Shown piece by piece: positions 47,383 to 55,925 of a stretch of 64,000 nt of DNA (its first letter is position 1; the number at the start of each line of letters is the position of its first letter). The notes beneath the pieces were generated by a model. That model saw nothing but the letters and a program-made list of their open reading frames with translations, was not told the origin of the DNA and made no database searches. Both the position numbers and the translations under genes were made by a program. The DNA is taken from positions 1-64,000 of the forward strand of contig CASEKR010000030.1 of assembly GCA_949288585.1 (NCBI GenBank), in the 5' to 3' direction. This DNA comes from an uncultured Bacteroides sp. GTDB taxonomy: Bacteria; Bacteroidota; Bacteroidia; Bacteroidales; Bacteroidaceae.

Positions 47383-48474
47383 TTACTTCGCGTTGCGGAA
47401 AGGCGGTTTCACGACTTGCGCCTTCAGTTTGCGGCCGCGCACATCAATGCAGATTTCTGTCCCCGGCTTGGCATACTCCGGCTTGACATAGCCCATGCCG
47501 ATACCAATCTTGCGCAAGGGCGACATGGTGCCCGAAGTGACCGTGCCTATCTGCTCCCCTCCGGCACTACAAAGCGCATAGCCATGACGCGGGATGCCCC
47601 TGTCTATCATCTCAAAGCCAACCAGCTTGCGGGTGACGCCTTCGCGCTTCTGCTGCTCCAGCATGGGGCGGTTGATAAAGTTCTTGCCGTCCACGAACTT
47701 GGTAATCCACCCCAACCCGGCTTCGATGGGCGAGGTCGTATCGTCCAAGTCGTTCCCATAGAGGCAGAAGCCCATCTCCAAGCGCAACGTGTCGCGCGCT
47801 CCCAGGCCGACGGGCTTAATGCCAAACTCGGCCCCCGCCTCAAAGACAGCATCCCAAATCTTCAGAGCGGCTTCGGGATAGAAATAAAGCTCGAAACCTC
47901 CGGCACCGGTATAGCCCGTATTGGAGATAATGACATCCGGCTCGCCGGCAAACTCACCATGCGCGAAGTGGTAATAGGGAATGGAAGATAAGTCTATGGG
48001 AGTAAGTTTCTGCAATGCCCGGATGGCCAAAGGTCCCTGCACGGCCAGTTGCGCCATGCGGTCAGAGGCATTCTCCAGTTCAGCCCCTTCTGTGTTGTGG
48101 GACACACACCAGTTCCAGTCCTTCTCGATGTTGGCGGCGTTCACCACCAGCATGAACTTCTCTGGTTCGTACTGATAGACCAGCAGGTCGTCCACAATGC
48201 CTCCGGTCTCGTTAGGGAAACAAGTGTATTGCACCTTGCCCGGCACTAAGGCGGAGACATCATTGGAAGTCATTTTCTGCAAGAAAGGCAAAGCCTGCGG
48301 GCCTTTCACCCAAAATTCGCCCATGTGGGACACATCGAACACGCCGACGGCGTGGCACACAGTCAGGTGTTCGTCAATGATGCCGGAATATTCGATTGGC
48401 ATGTTATAACCGGCAAACTCGTGCATCTTCGCGCCCAAGGCGATGTGCTTTTCGGTAAATGGAGTCGTTTTCAT
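47383..48474 (-). CDS. gcvT: Aminomethyltransferase (glycine cleavage T protein)
   Basis: A 363-residue T protein of the glycine cleavage system; it passes the aminomethyl group on lipoyl-H protein to tetrahydrofolate, releasing ammonia. N-terminal [20 protein letters not shown] and the [16 protein letters not shown] signature are clear. The other gcv genes are not in the window and there is no room for a glycine riboswitch in the 36 bases to pepT. Confidence 0.96.
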   Translation of the reverse strand: MKTTPFTEKHIALGAKMHEFAGYNMPIEYSGIIDEHLTVCHAVGVFDVSHMGEFWVKGPQALPFLQKMTSNDVSALVPGKVQYTCFPNETGGIVDDLLVYQYEPEKFMLVVNAANIEKDWNWCVSHNTEGAELENASDRMAQLAVQGPLAIRALQKLTPIDLSSIPYYHFAHGEFAGEPDVIISNTGYTGAGGFELYFYPEAALKIWDAVFEAGAEFGIKPVGLGARDTLRLEMGFCLYGNDLDDTTSPIEAGLGWITKFVDGKNFINRPMLEQQKREGVTRKLVGFEMIDRGIPRHGYALCSAGGEQIGTVTSGTMSPLRKIGIGMGYVKPEYAKPGTEICIDVRGRKLKAQVVKPPFRNAK

Positions 48475-48510
48475 TCGATTATGGTTTTAAACAACGGTTA
48501 ATGGTCGCAG

Positions 48511-49734
48511 TCAGCGAGCGGCAGCCAGTCCGGCAATCTTCACAATCACGTTCATGGCTTTCTCCATGCTTTGGATGGACACGAACTCATACCGCCCGTG
48601 GAAGTTCAGCCCCCCGGCAAAGATGTTGGGGCAGGGCAATCCCTTGAACGAGAGTTGCGCGCCGTCCGTACCACCACGTATAGCCTTCACACGCGGTTCG
48701 ACTCCCGCTTCCTTCATGGCTTGGAAAGCAATGTCGATGACGTGCATCACCGGTTCTATCTGCTCCCTCATATTATAATATTGGTCTTTCAGTTCCAGCA
48801 CGACCACCTGCTCGCCGTGCTCCGCATTGATAAGGTCGGCTAGCCGCTGCATTTCAGCCTTGCGGGCTTCGAACCGCGCACGGTCATGGTCGCGGATGAT
48901 ATAAGAGACGGTGGTCTGTTCCACATCGCCGTTTACGCCCACCAAGTGATAGAAACCTTCGTAGCCTTCGGTATGCTCGGGCGTCTCGCTATCCGGCAAG
49001 AAGGAAATGAAACGATTGGCCACGCGTAACGAATTAATCATTTTGTTCTTGGCATAACCCGGATGCACGTTGCGCCCTTTGAAGGTCAGCTTGGCCGAAG
49101 CGGCATTGAAGTTCTCAAACTCCAACTCCCCTACCTCGCCGCCGTCCATCGTATAGGCCCAGTCGCAAGCGAACTTCTCCACGTCAAACTTATGAGCGCC
49201 CAGGCCGATTTCCTCGTCGGGATTGAAGCCGATGCGTATCTTGCCATGCTTGATTTCCGGATGTTCCTGCAGGTAAACCACGGCAGAAACTATCTCGGCA
49301 ATGCCCGCCTTGTCATCAGCGCCAAGAAGTGTCCGGCCATCAGTCACAATCAGGTCTTCCCCCTTGTGTTCCAACAGTTCCGGGAACTGGGTGGGCGAAA
49401 GCACGATGTTCTCTTCCGCGCAGAGCACGATGTCTCCCCCGTCATAGTTCCGCACCGTGCGGGGCGATACCCCCTTGCCGCTCATGTCGGGACTGGTATC
49501 CATGTGGGCAATAAAACCTACTACGGGCACTTCCTTGTCCGTGTTGGCAGGCAAGGTGGCAAACAGGTAACCGTTGTCGTCCAACGTCACTTCCTCCAGA
49601 CCCAATGCCTCAAGTTCTTCTTTCAGGTATTTGGCAAATACCATCTGCCCCGGCGTGCTGGGCGTCGTGCCGGTTTCTTCGCTCGACTGCGTGTCGAAGC
49701 TCACATACTTCAAAAATCTTTCTACTAATGTCAT
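48511..49734 (-). CDS. pepT: Peptidase T (tripeptide aminopeptidase)
   Basis: A 407-residue zinc metallopeptidase of family M20 that removes the N-terminal residue from tripeptides in the cytoplasm. [11 protein letters not shown] (zinc His and catalytic Asp), [13 protein letters not shown] (bridging Asp) and NPDEEIGLG (Glu) mark it. The start at 49734 is the first ATG; the frame would otherwise begin with TTG. Confidence 0.94.
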   Translation of the reverse strand: MTLVERFLKYVSFDTQSSEETGTTPSTPGQMVFAKYLKEELEALGLEEVTLDDNGYLFATLPANTDKEVPVVGFIAHMDTSPDMSGKGVSPRTVRNYDGGDIVLCAEENIVLSPTQFPELLEHKGEDLIVTDGRTLLGADDKAGIAEIVSAVVYLQEHPEIKHGKIRIGFNPDEEIGLGAHKFDVEKFACDWAYTMDGGEVGELEFENFNAASAKLTFKGRNVHPGYAKNKMINSLRVANRFISFLPDSETPEHTEGYEGFYHLVGVNGDVEQTTVSYIIRDHDRARFEARKAEMQRLADLINAEHGEQVVVLELKDQYYNMREQIEPVMHVIDIAFQAMKEAGVEPRVKAIRGGTDGAQLSFKGLPCPNIFAGGLNFHGRYEFVSIQSMEKAMNVIVKIAGLAAAR

Positions 49735-49768
49735 ATTCAAGCTTTTTTTTACTTAACCAAAATGCCAC

Positions 49769-51178
49769 TCAGAAACAGCCCGTACCGTCGAAGCAATGCG
49801 TGCAAAGTTTACACTTAGGCAGCCCGATGGATTCGACCAGGGTCTCTAGCGTATTGAATTTCAAAGAATCCAAGCCGAACCGCTGGCGAATGACATCCAC
49901 CATTTTTTCGTATTCCGGCGAACCGGTCGTAGCATATTTCTCCAGATTCTTGTTCTCGTCGCCTTCCAGTTCCTTGATGATACGGCGCGTAATCAGTTCG
50001 AGATTGCTGCGCGAAGCTGTGAAACCGATGAACGGGCAGGCATAGATGAGCGGAGGGCAGGCGATGCGGATGTGCACCTCCTTGGCACCGCAATCGTAAA
50101 GTACCTTCACGTTGTCCCGCAACTGCGTGCCGCGCACGATGGAATCGTCGCAAAACAACAGACGCTTGCCTTGCAACATGGCGCGATTGGGAATCAGTTT
50201 CATCTTGGCCACCAAGTTGCGCAACTCCTGCCGGCTCGGTGTAAAGCTACGCGGCCAGGTGGGCGTATATTTGGCGATAGCCCGATGGTAGGGCACTCCC
50301 TTGCCTTCCGCATATCCCAAGGCCATGCCTACACCCGAATCGGGAATACCGCATGCACAATCCACTTCCGAGGTATCCGTCTGCCCCATTTTCAATCCGG
50401 ACAAGAAACGGACTTCTTCCACATTCCGTCCCTCGTAGCACGAGGTTGGGAACCCGTAATACACCCACAGGAAAGAACAAATCTGCATCTTCTCATTGGG
50501 TCGGCGCAGTTGTTCCACCCCGTCGGCATGCAAGCGTACAATCTCGCCTGGTCCCAGGTAGGAATCAATCTCATAATCCAAGTTCGGGAAGCTGTTCGAT
50601 TCGCTGCTGGCCGCGTATGCGCCGTCCTTGCGGCCTATCACGATGGGCGTTCGTCCCCACTTGTCGCGTGCGGCAATGATGCCGCCCTCCGTCAGCAACA
50701 ACATAGAGCATGACCCCTTGATGCGGTTATAGACATTCTCGATACCTTCTACAAAGTTTTTCCCTTGGATAATAAGCAGGGCTACCAATTCCGTCTGGTT
50801 GGTCTTCCCCGAACTGAGTTCCGCGAAGTGCATGTTCTGGGACAGCAGTTCCGCCTCCAGTTCGTCCATGTTCTGAATCTTAGCCACTGTGACGATGGCG
50901 AACCTGCCCAAATGAGAATTGATGATGATGGGCTGGGCATCCGTGTCACTGATGATGCCGATGCCCGAATTGCCGATGAACTTGCCCAGTTCGTCTTCAA
51001 ACTTGGTCCGGAAGTACGTACTTTCCAGATTATGAATGGAACGGGTGAATTGTTTGTTTTCTGCATCATACGTGGCCATCCCGCCGCGTCTGGTTCCCAA
51101 GTGCGAATTATAGTCTGTGCCGTAAAACAAATCGGCCACACACGACGCCTTGGATACTGTTCCGAAAAAGCCTCCCAT
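49769..51178 (-). CDS. Amidophosphoribosyltransferase-like protein lacking the N-terminal cysteine
   Basis: A 469-residue protein with the two-domain layout of PurF: Ntn-type glutamine amidotransferase (about 1-230, containing NSHLGTRRGG and GNSGIG) and a phosphoribosyltransferase domain with the PRPP loop LFCDDSIVRGTQ (about 345-356). Canonical PurF exposes Cys1 as nucleophile; here the N-terminus reads MGGFFGTVSKASC, so no Cys follows the initiator Met. Ends in a Cys-rich tail CKLCTHCFDGTGC. Bacteroidales have similar proteins annotated as amidophosphoribosyltransferase, but purine synthesis is not assured. Preferred start 51178. Confidence 0.8.
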   Translation of the reverse strand: MGGFFGTVSKASCVADLFYGTDYNSHLGTRRGGMATYDAENKQFTRSIHNLESTYFRTKFEDELGKFIGNSGIGIISDTDAQPIIINSHLGRFAIVTVAKIQNMDELEAELLSQNMHFAELSSGKTNQTELVALLIIQGKNFVEGIENVYNRIKGSCSMLLLTEGGIIAARDKWGRTPIVIGRKDGAYAASSESNSFPNLDYEIDSYLGPGEIVRLHADGVEQLRRPNEKMQICSFLWVYYGFPTSCYEGRNVEEVRFLSGLKMGQTDTSEVDCACGIPDSGVGMALGYAEGKGVPYHRAIAKYTPTWPRSFTPSRQELRNLVAKMKLIPNRAMLQGKRLLFCDDSIVRGTQLRDNVKVLYDCGAKEVHIRIACPPLIYACPFIGFTASRSNLELITRRIIKELEGDENKNLEKYATTGSPEYEKMVDVIRQRFGLDSLKFNTLETLVESIGLPKCKLCTHCFDGTGCF

Positions 51179-51217
51179 AAGAAATGATTTTCTATATTTA
51201 TTTAGCAATTATGCGTG

Positions 51218-51225
51218 CAAAGGTA
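51218..51225 (-). promoter_or_regulatory. -7 box for the PurF-like gene
   Basis: TACCTTTG on the minus strand, 39 bases before the start codon. Confidence 0.65.
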
Positions 51226-51437
51226 CGAAAAAGTCGGTACTGACGACAAAAGGGGGCTTTCTTTTTTTCACTTCCCGGTATGAAAAGAAGCCGCCCCACC
51301 AGCCTTGAACAGGCCACCAGAAACGGCTTCCAAAACTAACACCTGCATGAAAACTACAACCTTTTACCTTTGTAGCTTTATATAAGCTTGCAAATGTAAG
51401 ATTTTCCACTCGAATAACCAACAATAAACCTATTTCT

Positions 51438-51468
51438 TTTTGTTCCAACGACAAAATAGTTACCTTTG
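51438..51468 (+). promoter_or_regulatory. Promoter of crcB
   Basis: TTTTG at 51438-51442 and TACCTTTG at 51461-51468 with an 18-base spacer; the start codon is 30 bases further on. A second TACCTTTG at 51365-51372 may be an extra upstream promoter. No fluoride riboswitch fits in the leader. The rest of 51179-51437 shows nothing else. Confidence 0.65.
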
Positions 51469-51498
51469 CACGCTTTTACACTATACATCCCTATCTCA

Positions 51499-51864
51499 AT
51501 GGTCAAGACATTGCTTCTGGTTTTCCTTGGCGGAGGCACGGGCAGCCTCTTGCGCTACGCCGTGCAGGCCTTTGCCCACCAATACCCCCGCACCGCCTCT
51601 TTCCCCTTCCCGTGGCCCACGTTCGGCGTCAACCTACTGGGCTGTTTTCTCATCGGCTTGTTCTACGCCTGGTCCTCACGCTTCCACCTGTCGGAAGAGA
51701 CCCGCCTGCTGCTCACCACAGGACTATGCGGTGGCTTCACGACCTTCTCCACCTTCAGCCATGAAGGGACAACCCTGTTACGCCAAGGTTTCTACGGAAC
51801 ATTCCTGCTCTACGTCGGCGGCAGCATCCTGCTGGGCATGGCGGCAACCTTTGCCGGAGGCTAG
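51499..51864 (+). CDS. crcB: Fluoride channel CrcB/Fluc
   Basis: A 121-residue dual-topology fluoride channel that protects against intracellular F-. It has four hydrophobic segments, GGGTGSLLRY near the N-terminus and the signature TTGLCGGFTTFSTFSHE with the conserved Phe/Thr track. The start at 51499 follows the promoter closely; the longer frame begins in the -7 box. Confidence 0.92.
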   Translation: MVKTLLLVFLGGGTGSLLRYAVQAFAHQYPRTASFPFPWPTFGVNLLGCFLIGLFYAWSSRFHLSEETRLLLTTGLCGGFTTFSTFSHEGTTLLRQGFYGTFLLYVGGSILLGMAATFAGG

Positions 51865-51963
51865 ATAGGGAAAGGATGAAAGAACAGAAGGAGGGGCATC
51901 GAAAACAAAGATATACTGATTCTTTACCATCTCCGTTTCTCTTAACTGCCTTCCCGCCGAAAC

Positions 51964-52080
51964 ACTTAAGTATTTTCGTCAAAACACTTAAGTATTTCCG
52001 AAGTTTTACTTAAGTATATTGGGAAAGATACTTAAGTGTTTCAAAGAGAACATAACAGACTCATATTCAAATACTTAAAT
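51964..52080. repeat. Intergenic 22-bp palindromic array (array 8)
   Basis: The palindrome ACTTAAGT (variant TACTTAAGTA or CACTTAAGTG) starts at 51964, 51986, 52008 and 52030, exactly 22 bases apart; a decayed copy (ACTTAAA) follows near 52073. It lies downstream of crcB. A lone copy of the same extended word (CACTTAAGTGTTTC) is at about 58054, near the start of the mobile region. Confidence 0.93.
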
Positions 52081-52175
52081 GTAGAAATTTATAGAAAACA
52101 GCCATTCCGGTCTTTTTCTCATGTCCGAATTCTTCATAACCACACGCCCTGCTTTCTCTTATACCTGTTTTATAT

Positions 52176-52218
52176 ATAAAAGAGGGTGTATCAAAAAACA
52201 GATTTTGATACACCCTCT
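52176..52218 (-). terminator. Terminator of the SRP RNA/tRNA-Thr unit
   Basis: A 16-bp perfect stem AGAGGGTGTATCAAAA/TTTTGATACACCCTCT (52181-52196 with 52203-52218), followed on the minus strand by TTTTATAT. It lies 12 bases after the tRNA. Confidence 0.92.
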
Positions 52219-52229
52219 TCCAGTTCTCG

Positions 52230-52303
52230 AGCCTCTTGTCGGATTCGAACCAACGACCCCGAGATTACAAATCACGTGCTCTGGCCAACTGAGCTAAAGA
52301 GGC
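52230..52303 (-). tRNA. tRNA-Thr (anticodon TGT)
   Basis: Seven-base acceptor stem GCCTCTT/AAGAGGC (52297-52303 with 52231-52237), D arm TAGCTCAGTTGG, anticodon loop TTTGTAA with anticodon TGT, and T arm GGTTCGAATCC. CCA is not encoded. The 5' G directly abuts the SRP RNA, so RNase P cleavage here would also define the SRP RNA 3' end. Confidence 0.95.
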
Positions 52304-52410
52304 GGGTGGGTAAGCTTGCTACATCGCGCCGCTACGACCTGCTACCTTTGCTGCGGTCAAGCCCTGGAGGATTCACAGGGAGCTGGCCGTGTAGGACTTA
52401 CCCGTTTTTG
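52304..52410 (-). ncRNA. ffs: Signal recognition particle RNA, small bacterial type
   Basis: About 107 bases. The ends pair over GGGTAAG/CTTACCC and CCTACA/TGTAG, and the 3' part GATGTAGC followed by CCCACCC matches the bacterial 4.5S RNA 3' end. A central hairpin has GACC/GGTC closing an asymmetric loop containing AGCAG, as in the Ffh-binding domain. It binds Ffh to target membrane proteins to SecYEG. The call rests on pattern recognition; a covariance search would settle it. Confidence 0.78.
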
Positions 52411-52416
52411 CTGGTG

Positions 52417-52424
52417 CAAAGGTA
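52417..52424 (-). promoter_or_regulatory. -7 box for the SRP RNA/tRNA-Thr unit
   Basis: TACCTTTG on the minus strand (CAAAGGTA at 52417-52424), about 7 bases before the SRP RNA 5' end. Confidence 0.75.
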
Positions 52425-52509
52425 GGCATTTTTTTCTTTCGCACAATACATCGGCCAAACTTTTTTCAACTTTAACAAGCCGGCGCGCCTATACATACAA
52501 TATTATTTA

Positions 52510-52517
52510 TACCTTTG
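52510..52517 (+). promoter_or_regulatory. -7 box for the DUF4199 gene
   Basis: TACCTTTG, 25 bases before the start codon at 52542. Confidence 0.65.
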
Positions 52518-52541
52518 CGTCGCATTTCAAACGAAAAAAAG

Positions 52542-53093
52542 ATGGCAGAAAACAGAGGTTACATACAACGCTACGCCATGCTCTTCGGAGCCTACTTGGG
52601 CGTATTCTGGATTGTCGGGGCAGCATTCTTCCCCTTGGGACTTTCTAACCCGCTCCTCTTCCTGTTATTCATAGCCTTCGTGGTAGGAGGTCCCTTCGTG
52701 GGATACTACTACGCCAGCACCTACCGCAAGCAGGTCTGCGGAGGCTATATGTCCTTTTCCCACGCCTGGCTTTTCACCATGCTGATGTACATCTTCGCCG
52801 CCCTGCTGGCTGCCGCCGCCCATTATATCTATTTCCGATTCATCGACGGAGGCTACATCATCAACACGTACACGGCCCTGATAAACGACTTCTTCAGCAA
52901 CCCGGCAACCTCCGGCATGGCTCCCTACAAAGAACAAATGGAACAAGCCCTGGAACAATTATCCAGGCTTACCCCCATAGATATCACCATGCAAATCTTC
53001 TCCAATAACATTTTCTGGGGAATGTTGTTGGCCATACCTACCGCCCTCTTCGCCATGAAGAAAAACCACGGGACAAACCAGACTCAATCTTAA
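52542..53093 (+). CDS. DUF4199 domain membrane protein
   Basis: A 183-residue membrane protein with four hydrophobic segments (about 12-30, 35-55, 72-95 and 150-170) matching the Bacteroidota family DUF4199, of unknown function. It precedes a GT2 dolichyl-phosphate-mannose-synthase-like gene by 19 bases, an arrangement I know in other Bacteroidales; a shared role in envelope glycan or lipid-linked sugar synthesis is inferred. The start at 52542 follows a promoter box. Confidence 0.8.
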   Translation: MAENRGYIQRYAMLFGAYLGVFWIVGAAFFPLGLSNPLLFLLFIAFVVGGPFVGYYYASTYRKQVCGGYMSFSHAWLFTMLMYIFAALLAAAAHYIYFRFIDGGYIINTYTALINDFFSNPATSGMAPYKEQMEQALEQLSRLTPIDITMQIFSNNIFWGMLLAIPTALFAMKKNHGTNQTQS

Positions 53094-53112
53094 CCCAAAA
53101 CATAAAAGCTGA

Positions 53113-54069
53113 ATGGACATTTCTATAATCGTACCTTTATATAATGAAGAAGAATCTCTGCAGGAATTGTTCGCCTGGATTGAACGGGTCATGGCCCGGG
53201 ACGGCTTCACCTACGAGGTAATCTTCGTGAGCGACGGAAGTACCGACCACTCTTGGGACATCATCGAAAAACTGCACCAACAGCATCCCCAAGAAGTGAA
53301 AGGCATAAAGTTCCGACGGAACTATGGCAAATCACCGGCTTTATATTGCGGCTTCAAGCAAGCCGAAGGAGAGGTGGTCATCACTATGGACGCCGACCTG
53401 CAAGACAGCCCGGACGAAATTCCCGAACTCTACCGCATGATTACGGAAGATGGCTATGACCTGGTGTCCGGCTGGAAGAAAAAGCGCTACGACCCCCTGT
53501 CCAAAACAATACCGACCAAGCTGTTCAACGCCACGGCACGGCGGGTTTCGGGCATCAAGAACCTGCACGACTTCAACTGCGGCCTCAAAGCCTACCGCAA
53601 AGAAGTCATCAAGAACATCGAAGTCTATGGCGAGATGCACCGCTACATCCCCTACCTGGCTAAAAGCGCAGGCTTCAGCAAGATTGGCGAAAAAGTAGTG
53701 CATCACCAGGCACGCAAATTCGGAAAAACCAAGTTTGGCGGATGGAACCGTTTCTTCAACGGATACTTGGATTTAATCTCCCTATGGTTCCTCTCCACCT
53801 TCGGCGTCAAACCCATGCACTTTTTCGGCTTCCTGGGTTCGCTGATGTTCATCTTCGGCTTCCTGTCCGTTATCATCGTAGGAGCCAGCAAACTGTATTA
53901 CATGTACAACGACATGCCCTATCGGTTGGTAACCGAGTCGCCCTACTTCTACCTGGCACTGACCTTGATGGTCATCGGCACGCAACTATTCTTAGCCGGT
54001 TTCTTGGGCGAGCTTATCTCGCGCAACGCCACCGGACGCAACAATTACCAAATAGAAAAAAACATTTAG
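53113..54069 (+). CDS. GT2 family glycosyltransferase (polyprenyl-phosphate glycosyltransferase type)
   Basis: A 318-residue inner-membrane glycosyltransferase. N-terminal GT-A domain (about 1-225) with DISIIVPLYNEEESL, the metal motif TMDADLQDSPDE (about 95-105) and RxxYG-like segment; then two C-terminal membrane helices (about 232-262 and 275-300). This layout is that of DPM1/GtrB-like enzymes that load a sugar onto undecaprenyl phosphate. The acceptor is inferred. Confidence 0.9.
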   Translation: MDISIIVPLYNEEESLQELFAWIERVMARDGFTYEVIFVSDGSTDHSWDIIEKLHQQHPQEVKGIKFRRNYGKSPALYCGFKQAEGEVVITMDADLQDSPDEIPELYRMITEDGYDLVSGWKKKRYDPLSKTIPTKLFNATARRVSGIKNLHDFNCGLKAYRKEVIKNIEVYGEMHRYIPYLAKSAGFSKIGEKVVHHQARKFGKTKFGGWNRFFNGYLDLISLWFLSTFGVKPMHFFGFLGSLMFIFGFLSVIIVGASKLYYMYNDMPYRLVTESPYFYLALTLMVIGTQLFLAGFLGELISRNATGRNNYQIEKNI

Positions 54070-54075
54070 TCCCCT

Positions 54076-54558
54076 ATGAAACAGCTCATCAGATTAATAC
54101 TGGCAGGTGTGCTGCTCTGCCCGACCATAGGTTCTATGACGTCTTGTTCGGAAGAAGCAGACTGCTCCATGGCCGAACGCGCAATGACCAACTGCAAGCT
54201 CTACACTATCGACGAAGATGGTTTCGTGGCCAATGACACGTTGGATTCGCTCACCGTCACAGCATTCGGAACAGACAGTGTTATCATTAACAACCAGAAA
54301 GAAGTGCGAGACCTTACTTTGCCCTTGCGCTATACGGCCGACTCAACCATCTTAGTGTTCAGATACAGCCGCTATACGACCGACACAATCGTCATTTACC
54401 ACACCAATACGCCTTATTTCCTGTCGATGGATTGCGGATACCAAATGCAACAACGCCTCACCAACATCACACACACAACCCACCGACTGGACTCTATCCA
54501 CATCACCAATAACGAAGCCGGCATCTATGGTCAGGAAAATATCCAATTGTTCTATTAG
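54076..54558 (+). CDS. DUF6452 family lipoprotein
   Basis: A 160-residue predicted lipoprotein: basic start, hydrophobic stretch and lipobox-like MTSC at about residue 24. The mature part is beta-rich with several Thr/Ser strands and two Cys. It resembles DUF6452, a Bacteroidota family of unknown function. Only 6 bases after the GT2 gene; its last 32 bases overlap the start of the DUF6048 gene. Confidence 0.75.
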   Translation: MKQLIRLILAGVLLCPTIGSMTSCSEEADCSMAERAMTNCKLYTIDEDGFVANDTLDSLTVTAFGTDSVIINNQKEVRDLTLPLRYTADSTILVFRYSRYTTDTIVIYHTNTPYFLSMDCGYQMQQRLTNITHTTHRLDSIHITNNEAGIYGQENIQLFY

Positions 54559-55303
54559 CCTGTTGTGCGGATTGTTGCTCCTGTTGGCCCTGCCGACACA
54601 GGCACAATACTCCGGCTCGTATTCTTCGTCGAGGGACACACGCCCTGTGGCCAAGAAAAAAGAAAAAAAGCCAGCCGAAATAGAATACCCTCTTTACAAC
54701 GGGGTGACTGTCGGCTTGGATCTCTGGGGCATAGGTAGCAAATTGTTCGGGGGAGATTTCCTGAGCAGCGAGGTGATTGCCAGCGTGGATCTGAAGCACC
54801 GCTTCTTCCCTACCGTCGAAATGGGCTACGGACAAACAGATGCTTGGAATGACAACGGCATACATTACAAAAGCGGCGCGCCTTACTTCCGCATTGGCAT
54901 AGATTATAACGCATTGTATAAGAAGAAACACGGCCAAATGATTCTCGTAGGATTGCGTTATGGATACAGCAGTTTCACTTATGACATTGAGAGCATGGAG
55001 GTAGGCGACCCCATCTACGGGGGAAGTATCGGCAATCCCAACCTGACCGACGATATCTGGGGAGGCAGCATCCCTTATCGGCATACAGGTATGAAAGGTT
55101 CCATGCAATGGCTGGAACTGGGTGCCGGCATACGTGCCCATGTCTGGAGATCGCTGTACATGAGTTGGGGGCTTCGTTTCCGTTTCAAGTTGTCGGCATC
55201 GACCGGAGAATATGGTGACCCGTGGTATGTACCGGGATTCGGGAAGTACAAATCCAATACGTTGGGCGTGCAATACAGCATTATTTATAAATTACCATTT
55301 TAA
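54527..55303 (+). CDS. DUF6048 family outer-membrane-like protein
   Basis: A 258-residue exported protein: signal peptide about 1-26 ending TQAQ, a short disordered basic segment, then a regular amphipathic beta pattern ending in KLPF, consistent with a small outer-membrane barrel. It matches DUF6048 and occurs with DUF6452, as here with a 32-base overlap. The pair probably works together at the outer membrane, an inference from the overlap. Confidence 0.78.
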   Translation: MVRKISNCSISLLCGLLLLLALPTQAQYSGSYSSSRDTRPVAKKKEKKPAEIEYPLYNGVTVGLDLWGIGSKLFGGDFLSSEVIASVDLKHRFFPTVEMGYGQTDAWNDNGIHYKSGAPYFRIGIDYNALYKKKHGQMILVGLRYGYSSFTYDIESMEVGDPIYGGSIGNPNLTDDIWGGSIPYRHTGMKGSMQWLELGAGIRAHVWRSLYMSWGLRFRFKLSASTGEYGDPWYVPGFGKYKSNTLGVQYSIIYKLPF

Positions 55304-55327
55304 GAGGAAAACTTTGAACTACTAATT

Positions 55328-55909
55328 ATGACAGGACTTGAAATCTGCCTGTTGGCCGTGGGACTCGCCATGGATTGCTTTGCTGTGTCCATAGCCAGCG
55401 GCATTATACTGAAACGCGCACGGTGGCGCGCCATGCTGACGATGACTTTCTTTTTCGGCTTTTTCCAGGCACTGATGCCGCTCATCGGATGGGCGGCGGC
55501 AAGCCTCTTCAGCTACCTGATAGAAGCGGTAGACCATTGGATAGCCTTCGGCATCTTGGCTTTCTTGGGTATACGGATGATACGCGAGTCACTCAAAGAT
55601 GAAGATTGCCGCCAGATGTTCGACCCGACCCGGCTGAAAGTGGTACTGGCATTTGCCGTGGCCACCAGTATTGACGCCCTGGCCGTCGGAGTATCATTCG
55701 CTTTCGTGGGCATGAACGGCCCGGAAGATATATTGCCCGCCGTAAGCATCATTGGTCTGGTATCTTTCGCATTCTCACTGGCAGGACTGATTTTCGGCAT
55801 ACGGTGCGGATGCGGATTGGCAAAGAAATTGCGCGCCGAGCTGCTGGGAGGCATCATATTGGTCATCATCGGAACCAAAATATTAATAGAACACTTGTTC
55901 TTCAACTGA
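55328..55909 (+). CDS. mntP: Manganese efflux pump MntP
   Basis: A 193-residue inner-membrane exporter with six hydrophobic segments. The conserved acidic residues lie in MDCFAVSIASG (first half) and SIDALAVGVSFAF (second half), as expected for the internally duplicated family. A yybP-ykoY manganese riboswitch cannot fit in the 24-base gap to the previous gene. Confidence 0.92.
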   Translation: MTGLEICLLAVGLAMDCFAVSIASGIILKRARWRAMLTMTFFFGFFQALMPLIGWAAASLFSYLIEAVDHWIAFGILAFLGIRMIRESLKDEDCRQMFDPTRLKVVLAFAVATSIDALAVGVSFAFVGMNGPEDILPAVSIIGLVSFAFSLAGLIFGIRCGCGLAKKLRAELLGGIILVIIGTKILIEHLFFN

Positions 55910-55925
55910 CAATTGACAACGGATT

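Noticed and set aside
48475..48510. Glycine riboswitch before gcvT
   Set aside because: The 36-base gap to pepT is too short.
51365..51499. Fluoride riboswitch before crcB
   Set aside because: Only about 25 bases lie between the main promoter and the start codon, and no typical pseudoknot motif is seen.
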